NCBI RefSeq assembly: GCF_026340465.1
Contig: NZ_JAPEPC010000001.1
Location: forward strand, 1,553,501 to 1,617,500
Reading direction: 5' to 3'
Length of the DNA stretch: 64,000 nt
Origin: Streptomyces sp. NBC_01306
Lineage (GTDB): Bacteria; Actinomycetota; Actinomycetes; Streptomycetales; Streptomycetaceae
The position numbers and the translations under genes were made by a program. Below are positions 1-7,930 of this stretch, in pieces; position 1 is the first letter of the stretch; every line of letters starts with the position of its first letter. The notes beneath the pieces were generated by a model. It was not told the origin of the DNA. It was given only the letters and a program-made list of their open reading frames with translations, and did not search any database.

Positions 1-577
1 CCCGGGGGCTTCGCAGATGTGTACCGGCCCCGGGAACGCGGCCCGTTGGCGCCGGCCCCCGAGGACGCGGTCACCGCGCAGTCGGCCCTGCCCCGTTCAC
101 CACCCACGGCACCGCGCCGCTCACACAGAGCTTCGATATCCGCATCGGCCGGAACGCGCGCTCCACCGCTGTGAAACTGTCCACACTCGTGATGTCCGTA
201 CCTGCGGACGAGCGGCTCCCCCTTGCGGCAGACGGCCTGCGGACGATCTGCGGACGGCCTGCGAACGACCTGTGTCCAGCATGTGGACGGGCCTCCGTCG
301 TGCGCGGCTTGCGCAGGGATCAAGCCCTCGCTGTAATGGCTGCCGCAAAGGAACTGCACCTGTCGCTGCCCGGATCCGCCCTGCGGCCGGCAGGCCCGCA
401 GGATCCACGGAGCCGAGGAGTACGGAAGCACATGAGGGACAGACCTGGTCCGACCGGAATACGCGCCGAGGCCGAAGGCCCGTCCGCGTCGCGCCCGACC
501 ACCGGCGCACGGTGAGGGAAGCGCCGCACAGCGGCGGCGGCAGGTGGTTCCGCCGAGGCCCCACCACTCCCGGGCCC
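1..577. other. Upstream stretch with no confident gene
   Basis: No reading frame here shows a recognisable protein; the long open frames on both strands are low-complexity, Arg/Pro-rich translations typical of non-coding high-GC DNA. Around 180-275 the motif CTGCGGACG recurs in slightly varied form, which may mark a regulatory region for the flavohaemoglobin gene that follows. Nothing else is claimed. Confidence 0.5.
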
Positions 578-637
578 ATGGCGCCCGGTGTGCGCGCTCC
601 CGAGCCACCTCCCCCGCTCGGCGCGGTGCACGCGGCC

Positions 638-1840
638 ATGCCAACGCCATCGGGGGCGGCGTCCAGCGGCGAACAGGACGCGGCGCTCATACGGGCCAGC
701 CTCGCGGTGGTCGAACCGCAGGTCGAAGAGGTCGCGGTCTACTTCTATGCCATCCTCTTCGCCCGGTATCCGGCGGTTCGCGAGCTCTTCCCCGCCAACA
801 TGGATGTGCAGCGTGACCGGTTGCTCCGGGCGCTCCTGCGGATCGTCGAACTCGTCGACGACCCCGAGAGCCTGACCCGCTTCTGTTCCCATCTGGGCCG
901 GGACCACCGCAAGTTCGGTACGCAGAACGCCCATTACCCGGCGGTCGGCGAGTGCCTGCTCGAAACCCTGTCCCGGTTCGCGGGCCCGGCCTGGACCCCG
1001 GAGATCGCCGGCGCCTGGGAACGGGCGTACGGGGCGGTCGCGGACACCATGATGCGGGCCGCCGAGCAGGACGCCCAGCACTCCCCCGCGGCCTGGAACG
1101 CCCAGGTGATCGGGCACGTACGCCACCAGAGCGGCATCGCGGAAATCACCGTGCAGCCCGACCAGCCGTACCCCTACACCGCGGGCCAGTACCTGAGCCT
1201 GGAGTCGCCGTGGTGGCCCAGGGAGTGGCGCCACTACTCGCCGGCGCACGCACCGCGCGCGGACTCGGCCCTGACCTTCCACATCCGCGCGGTCCGGGGC
1301 GGCCGGGTCAGCCAGGCCCTGGTCGACCACACAGCGGTCGGCGACTGGCTGCGAATCGGCCCGCCCCAGGGGGACATGGCCATCGACCCGGCCTCCCGCG
1401 ACGATCTGCTCTGTGTGGCGGGCGGCACCGGACTCGCCCCCATCCGGGCCCTGATCGAAGAGGTGGCACGGCAGGGCATCTCGCACCGGCGCAGTGTGGA
1501 TCTGTTCGTCGGCGCCAGAACGGCCGAGGAACTGTACGGCCTGGACGACATGCTCCGTATGTCCCAGCGCCACCCCTGGCTCACCGTCCGCGCGGCGGTC
1601 TCCGAGCAGAACATCGTGGGACGCACCGGCTCCCTCCCCCAGGTGCTGGCCGAGTTCGGCCCCTGGGACCGGCACGAGGCATACCTCAGCGGCCCCCAGC
1701 AGATGATCTCCGCGGCCGCCGACGTCCTGCTCCGCCGCGGTCTCTCGCCGAGGAAGCTGCACTACGACCCATGGGGTGCACCCGCACTCGCCTCGTCAAT
1801 GCGCCGGGCCCTGGCCCAGGAGGAAGACGATCAGCTGTGA
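638..1840 (+). CDS. Flavohaemoglobin-like globin/FAD-NAD(P)H reductase
   Basis: About 400 residues. An N-terminal globin domain (about residues 12-150) carries the YFY segment near residue 35 (B10 region) and a probable proximal haem histidine at H90. It is followed by a ferredoxin-reductase module: the FAD motif R-H-Y-S near residue 198 and an NAD(P)-binding GGTGLAP near 262. This is the flavohaemoprotein layout, a family that detoxifies NO to nitrate or acts as a haem oxygen sensor/oxidase. The start is uncertain: ATG 638 lies just before the globin domain, an in-frame ATG at 578 is also possible, and the frame is open further upstream. The gene overlaps the next one by 4 bases (GTGA), so the two are translationally coupled. 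Confidence 0.8.
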   Translation: MPTPSGAASSGEQDAALIRASLAVVEPQVEEVAVYFYAILFARYPAVRELFPANMDVQRDRLLRALLRIVELVDDPESLTRFCSHLGRDHRKFGTQNAHYPAVGECLLETLSRFAGPAWTPEIAGAWERAYGAVADTMMRAAEQDAQHSPAAWNAQVIGHVRHQSGIAEITVQPDQPYPYTAGQYLSLESPWWPREWRHYSPAHAPRADSALTFHIRAVRGGRVSQALVDHTAVGDWLRIGPPQGDMAIDPASRDDLLCVAGGTGLAPIRALIEEVARQGISHRRSVDLFVGARTAEELYGLDDMLRMSQRHPWLTVRAAVSEQNIVGRTGSLPQVLAEFGPWDRHEAYLSGPQQMISAAADVLLRRGLSPRKLHYDPWGAPALASSMRRALAQEEDDQL

Positions 1841-2664
1841 CCACCTATGACGGGACGTTCGGCTCCCCCGGGGAGCGGATGCTGCAGGACGCGATGGGGA
1901 CGGCGGACCGTGCCGCCGACTTCTACGACAGGCAGATGCGGCCCTGTCTCACGCCTGCCATGCGTGACTTCATCGCACGGCAGTACATGGTGTTCCTGTC
2001 AACGGCGGACGCGCACGGCGAGTGCGACGCGAGTTTCCGGGCGGGGCCGCCCGGGTTCGTCGTCACGCTCGACGACTACACCCTCGCCTACCCCGAGTAC
2101 CGGGGCAACGGGGTGGTGGCCAGCGCGGGCAACATCACCGAGAACCCGCATCTCGGCATGCTCTTCATCGACTTCACCGAGCATCACATCGGACTCCATG
2201 TGAACGGGCGGGCGCAGGTGTACTCGGCGCACGACCACTACGCCCTGTATCCCCATCTGCCCGCCGACACGGCGCCCGGCAGGCAGCCGCAGATGTGGAT
2301 ACATCTGTCGGTCGAAGAGGCGTACATCCACTGCTCCAAGCACATACCCCACCTGGAGCCCGGGAAGCGGCCCCGCGTCTCGCCGGATGAACGGCCCAGG
2401 GACTCCGAGTACTTCACCGGGGAACGCCGGCCTGCGCCGTACCCGGCGGCTGCGTCCTACCCGGGGCCGGCAGACCCGGCTCCGTCCTACCCGGGACCCG
2501 CGGACCCGGCTCCGTACCCGATGCCCGTGCCCGGCTCTGCGGCCTACCCGGCGCCTCCCGCGCCTCCTGCGGCCCCCGCCCATCACGCCGCCGCCCGGGG
2601 CGGGAACTCCTCCGAGGCACCGCCACGGACGCGGCGAGAGCGTCTGCTGAATCTTCTGCGCTGA
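1837..2664 (+). CDS. Pyridoxamine 5'-phosphate oxidase-family flavin protein
   Basis: 275 residues from a GTG start overlapping the stop of the flavohaemoglobin gene. Residues 40-180 resemble the PPOX split-barrel fold (MVFLSTADAHGECDASFRAG, then a segment ending in NPHLGMLFIDF), a family binding FMN or F420. The C-terminal 75 residues are a Pro/Tyr/Ala-rich low-complexity tail with repeats of the type SYPGPADPAP, unusual for PPOX enzymes and possibly a flexible or surface-interaction tail. Tight coupling to a flavohaemoprotein suggests a shared redox or nitrosative-stress role (inference). The exact substrate is unknown. Confidence 0.75.
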   Translation: MTTYDGTFGSPGERMLQDAMGTADRAADFYDRQMRPCLTPAMRDFIARQYMVFLSTADAHGECDASFRAGPPGFVVTLDDYTLAYPEYRGNGVVASAGNITENPHLGMLFIDFTEHHIGLHVNGRAQVYSAHDHYALYPHLPADTAPGRQPQMWIHLSVEEAYIHCSKHIPHLEPGKRPRVSPDERPRDSEYFTGERRPAPYPAAASYPGPADPAPSYPGPADPAPYPMPVPGSAAYPAPPAPPAAPAHHAAARGGNSSEAPPRTRRERLLNLLR

Positions 2665-2672
2665 CCGGCCGA

Positions 2673-2689
2673 CCGACCGGGCCGGTCGG
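2673..2689. terminator. Hairpin between convergent genes
   Basis: CCGACCGG and CCGGTCGG are separated by one base. This GC-rich hairpin lies between the convergent PPOX gene and cimA and probably serves as a bidirectional terminator. There is no U-tract, as is usual in Streptomyces. Confidence 0.5.
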
Positions 2690-2730
2690 CGGGCCCGGCC
2701 GGCGGGGATTCCTGCTTGCTCCGCCGGTTC

Positions 2731-4344
2731 CTACTCCGCCGGTTCCACCCCGGCCCGCAGCAGCCCGTACGTGTACGCGTCCTCCAGCGCCTGCCAGGAC
2801 GCGGCGATCACGTTCTCCGCGACGCCCACCGTCGACCACTCCGCCGCGCCGTCGCTGGTGGTGATCAGCACGCGGGTGGTCGAGTCCGTACCGTGCCTGC
2901 CCTCCAGGATGCGGACCTTGTAGTCCGTCAGCTCCAGCTTCGCGAGCTGGGGGTAGATGCGCTCCAGGCCCACCCGCAGCGCCCGGTCGAGCGCGTTGAC
3001 GGGGCCGTTGCCCTCGGCCGTCGCGACGATGCGCTCGCTCTTGGCCCACAGCTTCACCGTCGCCTCGTTGGCGTGCGTGCCGTCGGGGCGGTTCTCCACG
3101 ATCGCGCGCCAGGACTCGATCCGGAAGTAGCGGCGGGCGCGGCCCTCCGCCTCCTCGCGGAGCAGCAGTTCGAAGGAGGCGTCGGCTGCCTCGTAGGTGT
3201 AGCCCTGGAGTTCGCGCTCCTTGACGCGCTCGACGACGCGGGCGACCAGCGCGCGGTCGCCGCCCAGGTCGATGCCGAGTTCCTTGCCCTTGAGCTCGAT
3301 CGAGGCGCGGCCCGCCATGTCGGAGACGAGCATCCGCATGGTGTTGCCGACCTGCTCGGGGGCGATGTGCTGGTAGAGGTCCGGGTCGACCTTGATCGCG
3401 GAGGCGTGCAGCCCCGCCTTGTGCGCGAAGGCGGAGACACCCACGTACGGCTGGTGGGTGGAGGGCGTGAGGTTCACGACCTCGGCGATGGCGTGCGAGA
3501 TGCGGGTCATCTCGGGCAGCGCGCCCTCGGGGACGACCGTCTTGCCGTACTTCAGCTCCAGGGCGGCGACGACCGGGAAGAGGTTGGCGTTGCCGACGCG
3601 CTCCCCGTAGCCGTTCGCCGTGCACTGCACATGGGTCGCGCCCGCGTCGACGGCGGCCAGGGTGTTCGCGACGGCGCAGCCCGTGTCGTCCTGGGCGTGG
3701 ATGCCCAGACGCGCGCCGGTGTCCGCGATGACCGTGGCCACGACGGCCTGGACCTGGGCGGGCAGCATCCCGCCGTTGGTGTCGCAGAGGACGACGACAT
3801 CGGCGCCGGCCTCGGACGCCGCGCGTACGACGGACTTGGCGTACTCCGGGTTGACCTTGTAACCGTCGAAGAAGTGCTCGCAGTCGAGGAAGACGCGGCG
3901 GCCCTTCGCGCGGAGGTACGAGACCGAGTCGCGCACCATCGCCAGGTTCTCTTCGAGCGTGGTGCGCAGCGCCAGCTCCACATGGCGGTCATGGGACTTG
4001 GCCACCAGGGTGATCACCGGGGCGCCGGACTCCAGCAGCGCGTTGAGCTGCGGGTCTTCGGCGGCAGGGGTGTTGGGCCTGCGGGTGGCGCCGAAGGCCA
4101 CCAACTGGGCGTGCCGGAAGTCGATCTCCTGCCGCGCACGGGCGAAGAACTCCGTGTCGCGGGGGTTGGCGCCGGGCCAGCCGCCCTCGATGAAACCCAC
4201 GCCGAAGTCGTCGAGGTGCCGGGCGATCGTCAGCTTGTCCGAGACGGTGAGGTTGATGCCCTCGCGCTGTGCGCCGTCGCGCAGCGTCGTGTCGAAGACA
4301 TGGAAACTGTCGTCGGTGCCCTTGGCCTTGGCCTCTGTGGTCAT
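2731..4344 (-). CDS. cimA: (R)-citramalate synthase
   Basis: 537 residues. Member of the isopropylmalate/homocitrate/citramalate synthase family: catalytic/metal-site FDTTLRDGAQREG at residues 17-29, later LGIHAQDDTGCAVANT and the GNAN segment of the TIM barrel, then a C-terminal LeuA-type regulatory dimer domain (about 400-530). The N-terminal sequence and length fit the CimA subgroup, which condenses pyruvate and acetyl-CoA to citramalate en route to 2-oxobutyrate and isoleucine. The open frame runs upstream to 4494, but ATG 4344 is chosen because the extension crosses the leader terminator at 4445-4474. Regulation by attenuation is suggested by the leader peptide at 4529-4564. Confidence 0.88.
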   Translation of the reverse strand: MTTEAKAKGTDDSFHVFDTTLRDGAQREGINLTVSDKLTIARHLDDFGVGFIEGGWPGANPRDTEFFARARQEIDFRHAQLVAFGATRRPNTPAAEDPQLNALLESGAPVITLVAKSHDRHVELALRTTLEENLAMVRDSVSYLRAKGRRVFLDCEHFFDGYKVNPEYAKSVVRAASEAGADVVVLCDTNGGMLPAQVQAVVATVIADTGARLGIHAQDDTGCAVANTLAAVDAGATHVQCTANGYGERVGNANLFPVVAALELKYGKTVVPEGALPEMTRISHAIAEVVNLTPSTHQPYVGVSAFAHKAGLHASAIKVDPDLYQHIAPEQVGNTMRMLVSDMAGRASIELKGKELGIDLGGDRALVARVVERVKERELQGYTYEAADASFELLLREEAEGRARRYFRIESWRAIVENRPDGTHANEATVKLWAKSERIVATAEGNGPVNALDRALRVGLERIYPQLAKLELTDYKVRILEGRHGTDSTTRVLITTSDGAAEWSTVGVAENVIAASWQALEDAYTYGLLRAGVEPAE

Positions 4345-4444
4345 GCTGATCGACTCCTGTCGGGTGGGTGGATCCGGAATGTCTGGCTCCACTTGCCCCC
4401 ATCTTCGCTTGCGCCTCGTTCCCGGCCGAGGTGGGGCCTGGAAA

Positions 4445-4474
4445 CGAAAAAACCCTTCGCGGGTGCGAAGGGTT
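4445..4474 (-). terminator. Leader terminator (attenuator) before cimA
   Basis: On the minus strand, a perfect 10-bp stem AACCCTTCGC/GCGAAGGGTT with a 4-base loop runs into a T-tract, a textbook intrinsic terminator and rare in Streptomyces. It lies about 100 bases before the cimA start and about 55 bases after a short leader ORF. A second stem (CCGTAC/GTACGG, 4505-4522) between leader and terminator has a loop containing AACCC, complementary to the GGGTT of the terminator arm, so alternative pairing is possible. Confidence 0.8.
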
Positions 4475-4528
4475 AGCGCGCGGGTCTGGGGCACGGTGGC
4501 CGCGCCGTACGGGTTGGTACGGGTGCGG

Positions 4529-4564
4529 TCACTGCGGACCGGCGCGCCTGCTGCCGATAATCAT
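4529..4564 (-). CDS. Putative Ile leader peptide of cimA
   Basis: Eleven-residue ORF MIIGSRRAGPQ. Two consecutive Ile codons (ATT, ATC) directly follow the start; CimA makes the isoleucine precursor, so ribosome stalling at these codons under Ile-tRNA limitation could relieve the downstream terminator. The ORF precedes a perfect hairpin with a T-tract. The sequence shows the ORF and hairpin; the attenuation role is inferred by analogy with the ilvB leader found elsewhere in this window. Confidence 0.6.
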   Translation of the reverse strand: MIIGSRRAGPQ

Positions 4565-4704
4565 GGCGAACGAGGACACGGTCGCAGTCTGCCACACCGT
4601 CCACTCCCCGTAGAGGGAATCTCACGATGCGGTCAAGCTCCTGGGCGGGCGCGGCGTGGACCGCGCCCGCGGATCCGGGCGCACCGGCCGGGCTCAGTAG
4701 GGGC

Positions 4705-6036
4705 TCATAGGGCGGAAGGGCTTGTCTTTCCCAGGTTTTCCGGGGCACGGCCGACCGCGCCCGGGACGGTGGTCCGGTTCAGATCGATGTCGCGGGTCTC
4801 CCGCATCGTGAGATACACCACCAGTGAGACGGCCGCGCACCCGGCCACGTACCAGTAGAAGCCCGACTCGGCCCCGGCCTTCTTGAACCAGAGCGCCACA
4901 TACTCCGCGGTCCCCCCGAAGAGCGCGTTGGCCACCGCGTACGGCAGGGCGACCCCCAGCGCGCGGATCCCGGTCGGGAAGAGTTCCGCCTTCACACACG
5001 CGTTGATCGACGTGTAGCCGGTGACGATGAGCAGCGCGAGCAGCGCCAGGCCGAAGGCCGGCCAGAACGTGCCCGCGTGCTTGAGCATCGTCATGATCGG
5101 CACGGTCAGGAACGTCGAGCCGACCGCGAAGGTGATCAGGAGCGGGCGGCGGCCGATCCGGTCCGAGAGGAGGCCCGCCAGCGGCTGGATACACATGAAG
5201 ACGAACAGCGCGCAGAAGCTGACCAGCGAGGCGGTCGGCTTCGGCATTCCCGCGCTGGAGGAGAGGAACTTGGTGAGGTAGGTCGTGTACGTGTAGTACG
5301 CGACGGTGCCGCCCATCGTGAGCGCCATGACCAGTACCGCCTCCCGGCGGTGCGCCCAGAGCGCCTTGAGCGTGCCCCGGCTCTCGTCCGCCGCCGCCCC
5401 GGACTCCGCGTACACCTCGGTCTCCAGGAGCGAGCGCCGCAGATAGAAGACGACGGCCGCGCCGACAGCACCCACGATGAACGGGATGCGCCAGCCCCAG
5501 CTGTGCAGCGCGTCCTCGGACAGGGTGCGCTGGAGGACGATCTGCAGCCCCAGGCCGACGAGTTGGCCCGCGGTCATCGACACGTACTGGAAGCTGGAGG
5601 CGAATCCGCGCCTGCCGGGGGCGGAGGCCTCGGTGAGGTAGGTGGCGCTGGCCGCGTACTCACCTCCGACGGAGAGCCCCTGGAGCAGCCGGGCGACCAG
5701 CAGGACGGCGACCCCGCCGTACCCGGCGACCCCGTAGGTGGGGGCGACCGCGATGAGGATCGCCGACAGCGACATCAGGGTGACGGTGAGGGTCAGCGCG
5801 GCCTTGCGGCCCTTGCGGTCACCGATCCGGCCGAGCAGCCAGCCGCCGACGGGTCGCATGAAGAACCCGACGGCGAAGATCCCCATGGTGTTCATGAGGT
5901 TCGCGGTCTCGTTCCCCTTCGGGAAGAACGCGTCGGCGAAGTACACCGCGAAGGTGGCGTACACGAACCAGTCGAACCACTCGACCATGTTGCCGGCCGA
6001 ACCGACCCAGACTTTCTTCCACTGCTCTCGTCCCAT
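4705..6036 (-). CDS. MFS permease, metabolite:H+ symporter (MHS) family
   Basis: 443 residues with 12 predicted membrane helices. The N-terminal GNMVEWFDWFVYATFA and the loop motif GRIGDRKGRKAAL (about residues 68-80) are hallmarks of the MHS subfamily (alpha-ketoglutarate, shikimate, proline/betaine and dicarboxylate symporters). It lies about 100 bases downstream of the TetR gene on the same strand and ends the minus-strand run that includes the agmatine deiminase and urease genes, so it may import or export a related nitrogenous or organic-acid metabolite. Substrate cannot be assigned. Confidence 0.8.
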   Translation of the reverse strand: MGREQWKKVWVGSAGNMVEWFDWFVYATFAVYFADAFFPKGNETANLMNTMGIFAVGFFMRPVGGWLLGRIGDRKGRKAALTLTVTLMSLSAILIAVAPTYGVAGYGGVAVLLVARLLQGLSVGGEYAASATYLTEASAPGRRGFASSFQYVSMTAGQLVGLGLQIVLQRTLSEDALHSWGWRIPFIVGAVGAAVVFYLRRSLLETEVYAESGAAADESRGTLKALWAHRREAVLVMALTMGGTVAYYTYTTYLTKFLSSSAGMPKPTASLVSFCALFVFMCIQPLAGLLSDRIGRRPLLITFAVGSTFLTVPIMTMLKHAGTFWPAFGLALLALLIVTGYTSINACVKAELFPTGIRALGVALPYAVANALFGGTAEYVALWFKKAGAESGFYWYVAGCAAVSLVVYLTMRETRDIDLNRTTVPGAVGRAPENLGKTSPSAL

Positions 6037-6133
6037 GGGGATTCACGGTGGCGCAGGCGCCTGACGGCCCACAAGAGGGCAGCACGCAACGATCACGCGT
6101 ACTTGTGTGCGTTGCGTTCCCCGAACGGCCCGT

Positions 6134-6745
6134 TCACATCCGCAGGGCGAGCGCCTCGTCGATGAAGTCGCTGACGTGGGCCAGGACTTGGGGCCTTCCC
6201 GAACCGGGGAGTGCCATCGCGACATGGGTGCTGAAGCCGTCGAGCAGCGCCCGTATCCGGGTCGCGAACCGCTCGGAGTCGACCGCCCGCAGCTCACCGC
6301 GCGACGCCCCCTCGACCAGCAGGGCGACCAGATCGCGGTGCCAGGACAGCTCGATGTCGAGCAGCCGGGCACGGGTGTCGTCGTCGACGCCGTGTGCCCG
6401 GTTCCACAGTTCGAGCCAGAGCGACCAGTGCGGATCACGGGGGCCCGCGGGGACGTACAGGTCGATGTAGGCGTCGAGCCGTACGCGGACCGGTACCTGC
6501 TGGGCGAGCGCCGCCCGGCGGTCCATGCCGAGCAGCTCCTCGCTCCATTCGAGGGTCTGGAGGAGGAGCTCGTCCTTGGAGCGGAAGTAGTACAGGAGGT
6601 GCCCGCTGCTCATCCCGACCTCGCGGCCGAGCCCCGCCATGGTGAGCTTCTCCAGGCCACCGGTGGCGATGCTGGCCATGGCCGCGGCCAGCAGGCTCTC
6701 GCGAGGCGGGGCGTTCTTGCGCGCGCGGGCCGCCGGTTCGTTCAT
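6134..6745 (-). CDS. TetR-family transcriptional regulator
   Basis: 203 residues. The N-terminal helix-turn-helix domain (about residues 15-60; GREVGMSSGHLLYYFRSKDELL) is typical of TetR/AcrR, more specifically the BetI-like group in which the recognition helix ends in YYFxSKDEL. The C-terminal half is the ligand-binding domain. The upstream extension of the frame was rejected; ATG 6745 places the HTH at the usual distance. It sits between the agmatine deiminase-like gene and the MHS permease, all minus strand, so it is a candidate local regulator of this polyamine/urease cluster. Confidence 0.8.
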   Translation of the reverse strand: MNEPAARARKNAPPRESLLAAAMASIATGGLEKLTMAGLGREVGMSSGHLLYYFRSKDELLLQTLEWSEELLGMDRRAALAQQVPVRVRLDAYIDLYVPAGPRDPHWSLWLELWNRAHGVDDDTRARLLDIELSWHRDLVALLVEGASRGELRAVDSERFATRIRALLDGFSTHVAMALPGSGRPQVLAHVSDFIDEALALRM

Positions 6746-6821
6746 GCCGCCCAGAATATGGGATGCGCCGGCGGCCGCCACGGGCCCGTCCTTGTCCACT
6801 GCTGAGCCTCCTGCCCCGGAC

Positions 6822-7835
6822 CTAGCCGACCAGCGGCTGCTGCTGGGTGATGCAGTGGATGCCGCCGCCACCGGCGAAGATCGTCCGGGCGTCGACCTGT
6901 ACGACGGTCCGGTCCGGGAAGAGCTCCTGGAAGACCGCGGCCGCCTCCTTGTCCCGGGGATCACCGAACGAGCAGAGCACCACTCCGCCGTTGCAGAGGT
7001 AGTGGTTGATGTACGAGTAGTCGACCCACTCCTCGTCGGCCTTCAGGACGGTCGGGGCCGGGACCTCCACCACCTCCAGCGGGCGGCCCTTCGCGTCGGT
7101 CTCCGCACGGAGCTGCGCCACGATCCCCTTGCACAGCTCGTGGTCGGGGTGGGCGGGGTCGGGCTGGGTGTGGGCCACGATCACACCGGGCCGCGCGAAC
7201 GCGGCCACGATGTCGACATGTCCCCGGGTCCCGAACTCGCCGTAGTCGCCGCTGAGTCCGCGCGGCAGCCAGATCGCCTTGGTGGTGCCGAGCCGGGCGT
7301 GGATCTCGGCCTCGACCTGTTCGCGGGTCCAGTCGGGGTTGCGCTCCGGGCCGAGCTGGACGGTCTCGGTGAGCAGGACCGTGCCCTCGCCGTCGACATG
7401 GATCGCGCCGCCCTCGTTGACCAGCTCCGAGGCGAGGGTCTGCGCCCCGGCCAGGTCGGAGACGTAGGCGCCGATCTTGGAGTCGTGCCCCCAGCGGGCC
7501 CAGGACTGGGCGCCCCAGCCGTTGAACGTCCAGTCCACCGCGGCCAGCCGGTCGCCGTCGGTGACGAAGGTCGGGCCGATGTCGCGCATCCAGGCGTCGT
7601 CCAGGTCGCGCTCCACCAGCTCGATGTCCGGGCCGAGCAGCGCACGGGCGTCCGCGGACTGGCCGGGGCCGGTCACCATGGTCACCGGCTCGAAGCGGCG
7701 GACCGCCCGCGCCACGGCGGCCCACGCCTCGCGCGCCTGCGCCAGGCCCACCTCGTCGTCGAAGGTGGGGTTGGGGCCGGGCCAGGCCATCCAGGTGCGC
7801 TCGTGCGGGGCCCACTCGGGCGGCATACGGAACAT
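6822..7835 (-). CDS. Agmatine deiminase family protein
   Basis: 337 residues, start ATG 7835 at MFRMPPEWAPHERTWMAWP, the signature N-terminus of the peptidylarginine deiminase/agmatine deiminase family. Conserved active-site features: DDAWMRDIGPTF (about 78-90), HVDIVAAF, and the C-terminal AGGGGIHCITQQQP with the nucleophilic Cys. The family hydrolyses agmatine to N-carbamoylputrescine and ammonia. It lies 95 bases downstream of the urease-like alpha subunit gene on the same strand. No N-carbamoylputrescine amidohydrolase of the usual nitrilase type is visible in the window, so the next step may be done by a neighbour (inference). Confidence 0.85.
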   Translation of the reverse strand: MFRMPPEWAPHERTWMAWPGPNPTFDDEVGLAQAREAWAAVARAVRRFEPVTMVTGPGQSADARALLGPDIELVERDLDDAWMRDIGPTFVTDGDRLAAVDWTFNGWGAQSWARWGHDSKIGAYVSDLAGAQTLASELVNEGGAIHVDGEGTVLLTETVQLGPERNPDWTREQVEAEIHARLGTTKAIWLPRGLSGDYGEFGTRGHVDIVAAFARPGVIVAHTQPDPAHPDHELCKGIVAQLRAETDAKGRPLEVVEVPAPTVLKADEEWVDYSYINHYLCNGGVVLCSFGDPRDKEAAAVFQELFPDRTVVQVDARTIFAGGGGIHCITQQQPLVG

Positions 7836-7930
7836 GGCGGGTCCTCCGGTGGATCGGTCTGACGCGGATTGAAGGCTGTGCGGTGACAAGCTGCGGTTCG
7901 GAGAAAGCGGCGGATCAGGGAAGGCGGGGA

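Noticed and set aside
320..1762. Long minus-strand open frame over the flavohaemoglobin gene
   Set aside because: It is an antisense shadow: its translation is Arg/Gly-rich and has no recognisable domain, while the plus strand reads as a full flavohaemoglobin.
2716..4476. Long plus-strand open frame over cimA
   Set aside because: Typical high-GC antisense frame; low-complexity Val/Gly/Leu sequence and no ribosome site, whereas the minus strand gives a conserved citramalate synthase.
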